NCBI RefSeq assembly: GCF_030409225.1
Contig: NZ_JAUFPK010000004.1
Coordinates: forward strand, 513,879-563,026
Length of the DNA stretch: 49,148 bases
Source: Aquisalimonas lutea
GTDB lineage: Bacteria > Pseudomonadota > Gammaproteobacteria > Nitrococcales > Aquisalimonadaceae
Reading direction: 5' to 3'
Positions 17,645 through 27,681 of this stretch are shown piece by piece. Every line of letters begins with the position of its first letter. Positions within the stretch are counted from its first letter, which is position 1. The notes under the pieces are model-generated. The model was not told the origin of the DNA, did not search any database, and saw only the letters and a program-made list of their open reading frames with translations. Made by a program: the position numbers and the translations under genes.

Positions 17645-18163
17645 GTCGGGGCTGAAGCCCCTCCCACGGCATTCTCCGGCAAGCCGTGCCGGAGCCGTGT
17701 AGGAGCGGCTTCAGCCGCGACGTTCCAGGGCGCCAGGTTCTCTGGGAAGTCGCGACTGACGTCGCTCCTACGGCGGGCTCTTTCCGATGTGGCTGTGGGA
17801 GGGGCTTCAGCCCTGATTTTCCGGGGTCCGCCGGTGGCCGATCGGGGCTGAAGCCCCTCCCACGGCATTCTCCGGCAAGCCGTGCCGGAGCCGTGTAGGA
17901 GCGGCTTCAGCCGCGACGTTCCAGGGCGTCAGGTTCTCTGGGAAGTCGCGACTGACCTCGCTCCTACGGCGGGCTCTTTCCGATGTGGCTGTGGGAGGGG
18001 CTTCAGCCCTGATTTTCCGGGGTCCGCCGGTGGCCGGTCGGGGCTGAAGCCCCTCCCACGGCATTCTCCGGCAGGCCGTGCCGGAGCCATGTAGGAGCGG
18101 CTTCAGCCGCGACGTTCCAGGGCGTCCGGTTCTCTAGGATGTCGCGGCTGAAGCCGCTCCTAC
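17645..18163. repeat. REP cluster E with a 196-bp tandem repeat
   Basis: Eleven REP elements by eye, alternating in orientation and mixing GCGGC, GCGAC and GGGGC stems. Matching GTAGG heads lie at 17699, 17895 and 18091, an exact 196-base period, and the units are nearly identical over their length, including the decayed GGGCTTCAGCCCTGA member. That points to recent unequal duplication. This also accounts for the whole 17521-18186 gap; no gene is present. Confidence 0.88.
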
Positions 18164-18186
18164 AAGGCGGACGGCCCGGGCGGCCG

Positions 18187-18519
18187 TTACTCTCCGGCCA
18201 GCTCGTTCGTCTTCGCCGCGAAGATGAAATCGTTCTCGTGCAACCCCTTGATCTTGTGGGTCGAGATCTCGATGATCGCGTAGCCGTAGCCGAAGGTAAT
18301 ATCGGGGTGGTGATCCTCGGACTCGGCCAGCTCGCCGACCTTGTCCACGAACGCGTTGGCCTGGGCGAAGTTCTTGAACTTGAACTTGCGCTGCAGCCGC
18401 GTGGCGTCATGGGTCAGCTCCCAGCCCGGGACCTGGTCCATGTAGCCTTCGGCACGTTCCCGGGGCATGGGCTCCGTTCCGCCCTGGCAGGGCGTGCACT
18501 TCTTCTCGGTCAGACTCAT
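18187..18519 (-). CDS. phhB: Pterin-4a-carbinolamine dehydratase
   Basis: The 110-residue enzyme dehydrates 4a-hydroxytetrahydropterin, recycling the cofactor of aromatic amino acid hydroxylases. Conserved residues are present: H70-H71-P72 in EDHHPDI, H88 in STHKIKGL and D97 in HENDFIFAAK. The start at 18519 has GAGGGAG ten bases upstream; the frame extends 67 codons further, but that lies in the divergent intergenic region. No phenylalanine hydroxylase (phhA) is in the window, so it may serve a distant enzyme or another pterin reaction. Confidence 0.93.
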   Translation of the reverse strand: MSLTEKKCTPCQGGTEPMPRERAEGYMDQVPGWELTHDATRLQRKFKFKNFAQANAFVDKVGELAESEDHHPDITFGYGYAIIEISTHKIKGLHENDFIFAAKTNELAGE

Positions 18520-18541
18520 GGCGGTGGCTCCCTCGTTGCCG

Positions 18542-18553
18542 TGCAACGTTGCA
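18542..18553. promoter_or_regulatory. Perfect 12-bp palindrome in the phhB-lutA divergent region
   Basis: TGCAACGTTGCA is fully self-complementary and is flanked by further partial symmetry (CC on the left, GG on the right). It sits 23 bases from the phhB start and 115 from lutA, where an operator for a divergent pair would be expected. The binding protein is unknown. Confidence 0.35.
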
Positions 18554-18667
18554 TGGAACAGGATGTGAGGTATGGTACTGCACAGCCTGCGGGCGGGATG
18601 TACGCCTTTCAAGGGGCGCACCCGCCGCCGGCCCGCGACGAATGACACGAATCCCGGGGAGCACCCC

Positions 18668-19453
18668 ATGCCCGATGCCGCCAGCGCGACCACCCGTCCC
18701 ACCGTGGCGCTTTTCGCCACCTGTCTCGTCGATCTCTTCCGCCCGTCCGTGGGTTTCGCCTCCGCACAGCTCCTGGAGCAGGCCGGCTACCGCGTGGAGG
18801 TTCCGGAGGCCCAGACCTGCTGCGGCCAGCCGGCGTACAACAGTGGCGACAATGCCCATGCGGCCGCCATCGCCCGGCAGGTCATCGAGGCCTTCCGCGG
18901 GTACGACTACGTGGTCGTGCCGTCGGGCTCCTGCGGCGGCACCATCGCCGCCCACTACCCCGACCTGCTGCGCCACGAGCCGCAGTGGCGGCAGGCCGCC
19001 GAGGAGCTGGCCGAGCGCACCTGGGAGCTCACCCGCTTCCTGGTGGAGGTGGCCGAGCTGGAGCTCCCCGGGGTCGATCACCCCGGCGTGACCACCTACC
19101 ACGATTCCTGCTCCGGCCTGCGGGAGCTGGGCATCCGCAGCCAGCCGCGCAGGCTCCTCGGCCAGGTGCGCGGGCTAGAGCTGCGGGAGATGGACGACAC
19201 CGACGTGTGCTGCGGCTTCGGCGGCACCTTCTGCGTGAAGTACCCGGAGATCTCCGAGCGCCTGGTCTCGGACAAGGTGGCCAACATCGAGGCCTCCGGC
19301 GCCGACATGGTGCTCGCCGGCGATCTCGGCTGCCTGTTCAACATTGCCGGCCGGCTCAAGCGCCTGGACAAGCCCGTACGCGCCTATCACGTCGCCGAGG
19401 TCCTGGCGGGCACCGCCCAGCGCGATGCCGCCATCGGCGAGGGGGAGGCCTGA
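18668..19453 (+). CDS. lutA: L-lactate oxidation protein LutA/LldE (cysteine-rich Fe-S subunit)
   Basis: A 261-residue protein with two CCG domains: CCGQPAYNSGD at 51-61 and CCGFGGTFCVKYPE at 181-194. Each is preceded by an isolated cysteine (ATCLVDLF near 19, YHDSCSG near 148). CCG domains ligate Fe-S clusters in electron-transfer subunits of the LutABC lactate dehydrogenase. GGGGAG at 18656-18661 sets the start. The stop TGA shares its A with the lutB start codon (19453), so translation is coupled. No lactate permease or regulator gene lies nearby. Confidence 0.93.
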   Translation: MPDAASATTRPTVALFATCLVDLFRPSVGFASAQLLEQAGYRVEVPEAQTCCGQPAYNSGDNAHAAAIARQVIEAFRGYDYVVVPSGSCGGTIAAHYPDLLRHEPQWRQAAEELAERTWELTRFLVEVAELELPGVDHPGVTTYHDSCSGLRELGIRSQPRRLLGQVRGLELREMDDTDVCCGFGGTFCVKYPEISERLVSDKVANIEASGADMVLAGDLGCLFNIAGRLKRLDKPVRAYHVAEVLAGTAQRDAAIGEGEA

Positions 19454-20877
19454 TGGAATCCCGCGCCCAGTACTTCAAGCCCGCCGCCCGGGAAGCGCTC
19501 CACAACCCGGATCTCCAGCAGGCGCTGGCCAACGTCCAGGCCGGCTTCGTGGGCAAGCGCAAGTTCGTCGTCGACCGCTTCCCGGACTTCGAGGGCCTGC
19601 GCGAGCGCGGCCGGCGCATCAAGGACCACACCCTGGCCAACCTGGACGTCTACCTGGAGCAGTTCGAGGCGCAGGTGCACGCCGCCGGCGGCCATGTGCA
19701 CTGGGCCGGCACCCAGGACGAGGCCCAGAAGATCGTCACCGATATCTGCCGCCAGGCCGACGCCCGCATCGTCACCAAGGGCAAGACCATGGCCGGCGAG
19801 GAGGTGGAGCTCAACGAGGCCCTGGAGGCCGCCGGCGTCGAGACCGTGGAGACGGACCTGGGCGAGTACATCATCCAGCTCGCCCATGAGCCGCCCAGCC
19901 ACATCATCGCGCCGGCCATCCACAAGACGCGCCAGCAGATCAGCGACCTGTTCAACGAGCACCACCACCGCGGCACGCTCAAGGACAAGCTCCGGGAGGT
20001 GCCGGAGCTGGTCGACGAAGCCCGGGGCATCCTGCGGCAGAAGTTCCTCAGCGCCGACGTCGGCATCACCGGCGCCAACTGCCTGGTGGCGGAGACCGGC
20101 TCGCTGTTCCTGGTTACCAACGAGGGCAACGGCGACCTGACCCATTCCCTGCCCCGCGTGCACGTGGCCATCGCCGGCATCGAGAAGCTGGTGCCGACGC
20201 TGGAGGACGCCGCCACGCAGCTGCGGCTGCTGGCGCGCAGCGCCACCGGCCAGGACATGACCGCCTACACCACCATGGTGACCGGCCCCCGACGCGCGCC
20301 CGATACCGACGGTCCGGAGGAATTCCACATCGTGCTGCTGGACAACGGCCGCACGCGCATGCTGGAGGGCCGCTTCCGCGAGATGCTCCGCTGCATCCGC
20401 TGCGGCGCCTGCATGAACCACTGCCCCGTCTACTCCGCCATCGGCGGCCACGCCTACGGCTGGGTCTACCCCGGCCCCATGGGCTCGGTGCTCACGCCGC
20501 TCATCGTCGGCCTGGACCGCACCCGCGACCTGCCCAACGCCTGCACGCTCAACGGTCGCTGCCAGAGCGTCTGCCCGGTCAAGATCCCCCTGCCCGACCT
20601 GCTGCGGGACCTGCGCGAGGAGCAGTACCAGCACAACCTCACCCCGCGCACCACCCGCTGGGGCCTGGCCGTGTGGGCGTGGTTCGCCCGGCGACCGCGC
20701 CTCTACAATGCCCTGGCCCGGGCGGGCATCGGCGCAATGGGCAGGATCGGACGGCGCAAGGGCCGCTTCCGCCACCTGCCCCTGGCGGGCGGCTGGACGG
20801 CCGGCCGCGATTTCCCGGCGCCGCAGAGGACCACGTTCCAGGCGGCGTGGCGTCAGCAGCGAGGGGCAAACCGATGA
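19453..20877 (+). CDS. lutB: L-lactate oxidation protein LutB/LldF (LUD domain plus ferredoxin-like domain)
   Basis: A 474-residue protein with an N-terminal LUD domain (VTKGKTMAGEEVELNEAL, ITGANCLVAETGSLFLVTNEG) and a C-terminal two-cluster Fe-S domain. The first cluster motif, CIRCGACMNHCP, is complete. The second reads CTLNGRCQSVCP, with asparagine where many relatives have the second cysteine, so one ligand may be missing or supplied elsewhere. C-terminal hydrophobic stretches (LAVWAWFARR) may touch the membrane. It overlaps both neighbours by 1 and 4 bases, showing a tight lutABC operon. Confidence 0.93.
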   Translation: MESRAQYFKPAAREALHNPDLQQALANVQAGFVGKRKFVVDRFPDFEGLRERGRRIKDHTLANLDVYLEQFEAQVHAAGGHVHWAGTQDEAQKIVTDICRQADARIVTKGKTMAGEEVELNEALEAAGVETVETDLGEYIIQLAHEPPSHIIAPAIHKTRQQISDLFNEHHHRGTLKDKLREVPELVDEARGILRQKFLSADVGITGANCLVAETGSLFLVTNEGNGDLTHSLPRVHVAIAGIEKLVPTLEDAATQLRLLARSATGQDMTAYTTMVTGPRRAPDTDGPEEFHIVLLDNGRTRMLEGRFREMLRCIRCGACMNHCPVYSAIGGHAYGWVYPGPMGSVLTPLIVGLDRTRDLPNACTLNGRCQSVCPVKIPLPDLLRDLREEQYQHNLTPRTTRWGLAVWAWFARRPRLYNALARAGIGAMGRIGRRKGRFRHLPLAGGWTAGRDFPAPQRTTFQAAWRQQRGANR

Positions 20878-21530
20878 GCGACGCACGCGAGCGCATCCTG
20901 GGCCGCATCCGCACCGCCCTCGGCCGGGAAGGGCCGCCGGATGCCGAGGCCACCCGCTCCGCGCGGCAGGCCGCCGTGGGCGACGGCCCTTCCCAGCGGC
21001 CGGAATGGCAGGGTGACGACCTGGCCCGCTTCCAGCAGTGCCTCGAGGCGGCCGCGGGGACCTGGGTGGCGGTACCGAGCATGGCGGAAGTCGGCCGCGC
21101 CGTGGCCGACTACCTGGCGGAACGACCCGCGGGCACCGCAGTGCACCGGGCCCCGGACCCGGCGCTGGATGCCGTCGACTGGCCCGACCACCTGACGGTG
21201 GAGACCGCCCGCGACGGCCGCGCCGCCCTGGTGGGCGTGAGCCGCGCCCTGGCGGGCATGGCCGAGACCGGGTCGCTGGCGCTGGCCTCCGGCCCGGACA
21301 ACCCCGCCACCCTGGCCTTTCTACCCGACTACCACATCATCGTGCTGCGCACCGCCGACGTGGTGCCCTGGTTCGAGGACATCTGGGCCCGCATGCGCCA
21401 AACCGACGGCTTCCCGCCCCGGAGCTTCAACTTCATCACCGGCCCGTCGCGCACCGCCGACGTGGAGCAGACCCTCCAGCTCGGCGCCCACGGGCCGCGC
21501 AGCCTGCACGTGGTGCTGGTGGAGACGTAG
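20874..21530 (+). CDS. lutC: L-lactate oxidation protein LutC/LldG (LUD domain)
   Basis: A 218-residue protein made mostly of one LUD domain (VSRALAGMAETGSLALASG, LPDYHIIVLRTADVVPWFED, FITGPSRTADVEQTLQLGAHGP). These are the typical motifs of LutC, the third subunit for lactate oxidation. The ATG overlaps the lutB stop as ATGA (20874-20877). It ends the operon, followed by a REP cluster that probably marks the transcript end. Confidence 0.93.
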   Translation: MSDARERILGRIRTALGREGPPDAEATRSARQAAVGDGPSQRPEWQGDDLARFQQCLEAAAGTWVAVPSMAEVGRAVADYLAERPAGTAVHRAPDPALDAVDWPDHLTVETARDGRAALVGVSRALAGMAETGSLALASGPDNPATLAFLPDYHIIVLRTADVVPWFEDIWARMRQTDGFPPRSFNFITGPSRTADVEQTLQLGAHGPRSLHVVLVET

Positions 21531-21560
21531 GCGTTCGCCCGCCGGCGGACGCGCCGGCCG

Positions 21561-21797
21561 GTCGCGGCTAAAGCCGCTCCCACAGGGGGCCTGCAACAGG
21601 CTTTACCGGAGCCGTGTGGGAGCGGCTTCAGCCGCGACGTCCCAGTGCATCAAACGCTCTGGTAGGTCGCGACTGACGTCGCTCCTACGGCGGGTGCATC
21701 CCCGGGCTTTCCCGTTGCCTGCTGTGGGAGGGGGCTTCAGCCCCGACCGCCCGAGCGCGGTGACGCTCTGGAAAGTCGCGGCTAAAGCCGCTCCCAC
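21561..21797. repeat. REP cluster F
   Basis: Five REPs: inverted at 21561 with a TAAA loop (GCGGC-TAAA-GCCGC), forward at 21615 with head GTGG on a GCGGC stem, inverted GCGAC-type at 21667, forward GTGG/GGGGC-type at about 21724 with one extra G, and inverted TAAA-loop at 21775. It separates lutC from the thiC leader. Confidence 0.85.
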
Positions 21798-21819
21798 ACG
21801 TCGCGAGCCCTATGCCGGT

Positions 21820-21878
21820 TTGCCTCCGCCCTCGTTTCCCGTACCCTCGTTGTCGTGGCCGCTGCGGCCACGACAACG
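21820..21878 (+). promoter_or_regulatory. Candidate thiC promoter followed by a 31-bp perfect palindrome
   Basis: TTGCCT (21820-21825) and TACCCT (21842-21847), spaced 16, form a weak promoter-like pair. Immediately after is a perfect palindrome: 15-base arms at 21848-21862 and 21864-21878 around a single T. There is no T-run after it, so it is not a terminator. Transcription from the candidate promoter would begin inside the palindrome. It could be an operator or a 5' mRNA hairpin. Confidence 0.4.
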
Positions 21879-21884
21879 ATCCGA

Positions 21885-21966
21885 AGCGGGGGTGCCTCCG
21901 GCCGCGGGCCGGAGAGCTGAGACAGACCCTTTGAACCTGACCCGGTTCGCACCGGCGTAGGGAAGC

Positions 21967-21968
<2 letters not shown>
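21885..21968 (+). ncRNA. TPP (thiamine pyrophosphate) riboswitch
   Basis: The THI box is recognisable: GGGGGTGCC, a short GC-rich P3 hairpin (CCGGCCGCGGGCCGG), the conserved AGCTGAGA, then CCCTTTGAACCTGA and, after CCGGTTCGCACCGG, CGTAGGGAAGC. These are the pyrimidine- and pyrophosphate-sensing arms of a TPP riboswitch. It lies about 70 bases upstream of thiC, a classical target. No terminator with T-run follows, so control is probably translational. Confidence 0.93.
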
Positions 21969-23915
<1,947 letters not shown>

Positions 23916-23928
23916 GGCCGGCTGACAC

Positions 23929-23966
23929 GCCCCGCGGGCGCCCCGACTGCGCGTCGCCCGCGGGGC
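23929..23966 (+). terminator. Long hairpin after thiC
   Basis: GCCCCGCGGGCG (23929-23940) and CGCCCGCGGGGC (23955-23966) form a perfect 12-bp stem with a 14-base loop, 13 bases after the thiC stop. There is no T-run, so it may be a processing or Rho-assisted end rather than a classical intrinsic terminator. Confidence 0.55.
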
Positions 23967-24068
23967 ACCGGTTCACGGGATTTCCGTCCCGGCGCGGCGC
24001 CGGGACGGGACACGCTGGCCCGGATTCGCTACCCTGGCGGGCCATCGCAGACCACGGAGAACACGTCC

Positions 24069-24323
24069 ATGAGCGACACCGAGAGCAGCGGCAACCTGCT
24101 GCACGAGCCGGAACGCAGCCTCGCCGAGTGGCTGTCGAGCCATGCCCTGGCCCTGGCGGCCATGGTCGCTGTCACCGCACTGCTGGGCTATGCCGGTTTC
24201 CAGGTCTCCACCGGCGGCTACGAGCTCACCGGCGGCGTGGTGCTGGTCGCCGCGATCACCGTGGGGTGCCATGCCGGTGAGTGGCTCCGGCGCGGCTTCC
24301 TGCGGCAGCGCGGCCGCGCCTGA
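24069..24323 (+). CDS. Small membrane protein, unknown function
   Basis: An 84-residue protein with an acidic cytosolic-like N-terminus and two hydrophobic helices (LALAAMVAVTALLGYAGF and LTGGVVLVAAITVGCHAGEWL), then a basic tail RRGFLRQRGRA. The positive-inside rule suggests both ends are cytoplasmic. No family is recognised. It is followed after 15 bases by another tiny membrane protein gene in the same direction, so the two may be co-expressed. Confidence 0.6.
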   Translation: MSDTESSGNLLHEPERSLAEWLSSHALALAAMVAVTALLGYAGFQVSTGGYELTGGVVLVAAITVGCHAGEWLRRGFLRQRGRA

Positions 24324-24338
24324 AGCGAGCGGCCGGCG

Positions 24339-24509
24339 ATGCTCACCACGGCCCTGCTGCTGGGCGGCACGCTGGCATTCGTCGGCATCGCCTGGGGCAT
24401 GTACCGCACGCGCCGGGGCACCCGGGCCGCGCTGGCAGTGGCGGCCCTGGTACTGCTGGTCGCGCTGGTGTGGACGGGCATGGCGCTGATCGAGCCGGGC
24501 CGCGTCTGA
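24339..24509 (+). CDS. Very small two-helix membrane protein, unknown function
   Basis: A 56-residue open frame, MLTTALLLGGTLAFVGIAWG, then a basic turn YRTRRGTR and a second helix ALAVAALVLLVALVWTGMAL, ending EPGRV. The helix-basic loop-helix plan and its position 15 bases after another small membrane protein support it as real, but the ribosome site is poor (GCGAGCGG). A chance GC-rich frame is possible. Confidence 0.45.
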   Translation: MLTTALLLGGTLAFVGIAWGMYRTRRGTRAALAVAALVLLVALVWTGMALIEPGRV

Positions 24510-24538
24510 CCCGCCCGGTCCGTTGACCCTCCGGGACA

Positions 24539-25000
24539 CTAGCTGGTGGTCGCCGACTCCGGCGCCGACAGGAGGAAATGCCCGCGGGCGGTGGCGATGG
24601 TGGTCTCGCGCCCGGACTGCCAGGTTTCCACGGCCACGTTGGCCACCCGCTGACCTTGCCGCCACACACGGCACCGGGCGAAGGCGTCCTCGGGCTGGCC
24701 CGGGCGCAGGTAGTCGATGGAGAAGTCCACCACGCGCGGCAGCATGGAGGCTTCCAGGCGCCAGAGCAGCTCGAAGATGGCGGCGTGCTCCATGAACGCC
24801 CCCACGGCACCGCCGTGCAGCGCCGGAAGCGACGGGTTGCCGATGTTCTCCGGCTGGTACGCCAGCCGGAAGACGAGCTCGCCGGCGGCGTTCTCGTGGA
24901 AATCGATCCCCAGCATGCGCGCATACGGGATCAGCTCCACCAGCCGGCGGCAATCCCCGCTCGCGCGCGCGGCCAGGACCTCGTCGCGGAACTCGTTCAT
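24539..25000 (-). CDS. PaaI/YbgC-type hotdog thioesterase (copy 1)
   Basis: A 153-residue hotdog-fold acyl-CoA thioesterase. The PaaI-family core is present: NIGNPSLPALHGGAVGAFMEHAA (the HGG turn and the acidic residue on the following helix form the catalytic site), then VVDFSIDYLRPG and ANVAVETWQSGRETTIATARGHFLL. The start ATG at 25000 overlaps the stop of the upstream gene as ATGA. It pairs with a second hotdog protein and a DUF2750 protein in one coupled unit. The acyl substrate is unknown. Confidence 0.82.
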   Translation of the reverse strand: MNEFRDEVLAARASGDCRRLVELIPYARMLGIDFHENAAGELVFRLAYQPENIGNPSLPALHGGAVGAFMEHAAIFELLWRLEASMLPRVVDFSIDYLRPGQPEDAFARCRVWRQGQRVANVAVETWQSGRETTIATARGHFLLSAPESATTS

Positions 25001-25449
25001 GGCCCCTCCCCGTCCGCGGTACGCAGCACGCTGCCCGCGGCGGTCACCACGGTGACCCCGGAGTCCGCCTCGACGACATCGGCCGCCACGAACCCGATCG
25101 CGGCGGTCAGGCGCCGGCATACGGCGCGGGACTGCAGCCCCGCCCGCGCCGCGGTGGCACGCAGGTGGTCCACCCGCAGATCCAGCAGCTCCACGCCCTC
25201 GTCCGCCGGCAGCCGGCAGAGCACGGCCAGGCGCACGGCCTTGTCCAGGAGCGCCGTCAGGACGCCGCCGTGAACGTGGCCCGTCCGGGGGTCGCCCACC
25301 AGTGCCGGGTCGAACGGCAGGTGCAGCACGACCCTCCCGGTGTCGGCCTGCAGCGCCTCGATGCCCGGCAGCAGGTGGTCGGCCAGCATCGCCCGTGACG
25401 CCGCCGCCTCGCCACCGGCCGGGGGAACCGCTTGTGATTCAGGAGGCAT
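24997..25449 (-). CDS. PaaI-type hotdog thioesterase (copy 2)
   Basis: A 150-residue protein of the same fold as its downstream neighbour. GHVHGGVLTALLDKAVRLAV has the HGG-turn plus catalytic acidic helix, then LLDLRVDHLRAT and IGFVAADVVEADSGVTVVTAAG. The start at 25449 lies inside the end of the upstream DUF2750 gene (11-base overlap). Similarity to copy 1 is limited to fold motifs, so this is not a recent duplication. The two may form a heterodimer, or be a tandem pair each acting as homo-oligomers; that is inference. Confidence 0.8.
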   Translation of the reverse strand: MPPESQAVPPAGGEAAASRAMLADHLLPGIEALQADTGRVVLHLPFDPALVGDPRTGHVHGGVLTALLDKAVRLAVLCRLPADEGVELLDLRVDHLRATAARAGLQSRAVCRRLTAAIGFVAADVVEADSGVTVVTAAGSVLRTADGEGP

Positions 25450-25852
25450 CCGGGTCGTCACCGGTGTCGTCCTCGGCCTCGCTCCAGGCAACGATGGTCG
25501 CCTCCAGATCGGCCTGCAGCTCCAGCGGCGGCACCTCCACGCCCTCGAGCTCGTCCGTCCAGTCGACACCCACCCGCAGGCCGTCCCCCTCCATGCCCGG
25601 CAGCCACTCCTCCAGGAACAGGTCCAGGGGCACCGCCTCCGGGGTGAAGCCCTGCCAGTCGCCCGTGGCGCAGGAGCCGGCGCCGGCCTCGCCGCTCCAG
25701 AACGGCATGACCATGACCGTGTCGTCGTCGGCCGCCGGCGCCAGGGCCCAGCCTTCCGGATCGCTGAGGCCCCAGACCTCGCCGCCGGCGACGGCCTGCT
25801 CGAGAAAGGCCCGGTAGGCCGGGTCCGGGATATCGGAGGGTGAATCGGTCAT
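25439..25852 (-). CDS. DUF2750 family protein
   Basis: A 137-residue acidic soluble protein. The order EVWGLSDPEGWALA, PFWSGEAGAGSCATGDWQGF-like core, LDLFLEEWLPGMEGDGLRVGVDW and LEGVEVPPLELQADL matches the DUF2750 family as I know it, a proteobacterial family of unknown role. It is first of a three-gene coupled unit with two thioesterases. A hairpin (GCATCCC 25871-25877 / GGGATGC 25883-25889) lies 20 bases upstream of its start. Confidence 0.75.
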   Translation of the reverse strand: MTDSPSDIPDPAYRAFLEQAVAGGEVWGLSDPEGWALAPAADDDTVMVMPFWSGEAGAGSCATGDWQGFTPEAVPLDLFLEEWLPGMEGDGLRVGVDWTDELEGVEVPPLELQADLEATIVAWSEAEDDTGDDPDAS

Positions 25853-25948
25853 GGCGTGCTCCCGCGCGCAGCATCCCGGGACGGGATGCCCCGGGACGCC
25901 CGGAAGTGTACTAACACCATGGCTCGGGTGACCAGGGACCGCTGCGGG

Positions 25949-27592
25949 TCAGTCGATGCGGAACGCCCGCACCTGCTCCTGGAGCTCCGCGGACAGCCGG
26001 GCGAGCTCCTCGCTGGCCTTGCGGCTGCTCTCCACGGATTCACTGCTCTCCTCGGCCACCTGGTTGATGGTGTCGACGTTGCGGTTGATCTCTTCCGCGG
26101 TGGAGCTCTGCTCCTCGGCGGCGCTGGCGATCTGGGTGTTCATCTCGGTGATCCGGCTCACCGCCTGGGCGATACCCTGCAGCGCCTCCCCGGCGGAACG
26201 GGACTGCTCCACCACGTTCCGCGTCTGATCGCGGCCCTCCTGGATGACGGACACCGTCTCGCCGGTTCCCGTCTGCACCCGCTCGATCATCTCCTGGATC
26301 TCCTGGGTGGACTGCTGGGTACGCTGGGCGAGACTGCGCACCTCGTCCGCCACCACGGCGAAGCCGCGCCCCTGCTCGCCGGCCCGGGCGGCCTCGATGG
26401 CCGCGTTCAGGGCCAGGAGATTGGTCTGCTCCGCGATGCCGCGGATGACATCCAGCACCGAGCCGATGGACTCGCTCTCGTCCTTGAGCTTGCCCACCGA
26501 GTCCGCGGCCCGCTCCATCTCGTCGGCAAGGCGATTCACGGCGGCTACTGTCTCGTCGACGACGTTGCGGCCCTCGCTGGCGCGCCCGTCGGCATCCCGC
26601 GCCGCCTCGGCCGCCTCCGTGGCATTGCGGGCGACTTCCTGGACCGTCGCGGTCATCTCGTTCATCGCCGTGGCAACGCCGCTGGTCTCGGAACGCTGGC
26701 GGTCCATGCCGCGGGCGGTCTGCTCGGAGATGGTGGACATCTCCTCCGCCGACGACGACAGCTGGGCCACCGCGTCACGGACCTGCCCGATCATCCGGCC
26801 CAGCTGCTCCTGAATCTGCCGGCCGCTGGTGGCGATGCCGCCGAGCTCGTCCTCCGTGGTCCTGCGAATGGGCTGCGTGAAATCGCCGTCGGCCAGGCGG
26901 TCCAGGTCCTCGCGCAGGTGCACCGCCGGCCGGATGATGCCGCGCTGGAGCAGGACCAGGAACACGACAAAGGCCACGCCCACCGCGGCGCCGAGCAGGG
27001 CGAGGCTGAGCGTCAGCGCCGTGCTGGCGCTGGCGAGGCTCTGCTCGCGCTGCTGCGCGGCAACGTCGACGATGGCGTCACGGGCGTCGCGCAACGCGCC
27101 CAGCGCGGCCGCGTCGGCATCGGCCGCCCAGTCGTAGCCGGCCATTGGGTCGCCGTAGGTATCCTCGAAGACCTGCAGGGCCCCCTCGTAGTCGTCCAGC
27201 ATGGCCGCGTGCTCGTCCCGGAAGCGCCGCAGGGGCTCGGCCACCTCGGCGTGCTCCACGTCCGCGAGGAGCTCGCCGGTCATGGCCTGGATGTCGTCGT
27301 GGTGGCTGCGGAACTGCTGCCAGTGCTCCTCGCGCCGGTCGCTGTTGTTGGCGCCGCGCAGCAGCAGGGTCAGCCACTCCTCCATCTGGGTGGCGAACCG
27401 CGCCCGGATCACCTGCAGCTGCCGCTCCTGGGCGCCCTCTTCCTCCGCCAGGTGCTGGTAGCCCTGGATCACCCCGTGCAGCTGGGAGAAGCCGAACAGT
27501 GTCGCCGCCAGCACCAGCGCCGTGCCGCCGCCGGTGATCACCAGCAGCTTGTTGCGAACGCTGCTGCGGAAGAATCGTAGAACGCCGCCCAT
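25949..27592 (-). CDS. Methyl-accepting chemotaxis protein
   Basis: A 547-residue transmembrane chemoreceptor. TM1 spans about 14-36, a ~155-residue helical periplasmic sensor follows, TM2 is about 193-215 ([23 protein letters not shown]), then HAMP and a long coiled-coil signalling domain. The hairpin tip [32 protein letters not shown] core is canonical and binds CheA/CheW. There is no C-terminal NWETF-like tether. The start ATG at 27592 has AGGAGG nine bases upstream; upstream in-frame codons are dismissed. A FliA-type promoter lies about 90 bases 5'. The ligand is unknown. Confidence 0.94.
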   Translation of the reverse strand: MGGVLRFFRSSVRNKLLVITGGGTALVLAATLFGFSQLHGVIQGYQHLAEEEGAQERQLQVIRARFATQMEEWLTLLLRGANNSDRREEHWQQFRSHHDDIQAMTGELLADVEHAEVAEPLRRFRDEHAAMLDDYEGALQVFEDTYGDPMAGYDWAADADAAALGALRDARDAIVDVAAQQREQSLASASTALTLSLALLGAAVGVAFVVFLVLLQRGIIRPAVHLREDLDRLADGDFTQPIRRTTEDELGGIATSGRQIQEQLGRMIGQVRDAVAQLSSSAEEMSTISEQTARGMDRQRSETSGVATAMNEMTATVQEVARNATEAAEAARDADGRASEGRNVVDETVAAVNRLADEMERAADSVGKLKDESESIGSVLDVIRGIAEQTNLLALNAAIEAARAGEQGRGFAVVADEVRSLAQRTQQSTQEIQEMIERVQTGTGETVSVIQEGRDQTRNVVEQSRSAGEALQGIAQAVSRITEMNTQIASAAEEQSSTAEEINRNVDTINQVAEESSESVESSRKASEELARLSAELQEQVRAFRID

Positions 27593-27681
27593 GAAGCCGA
27601 GCCTCCTGAATGAAACGCCATCGGACCATTGCGGAAGGAATCCGCGCTTGCTCCCCGCCTGCACGGGAGCCGCCATTCAGC

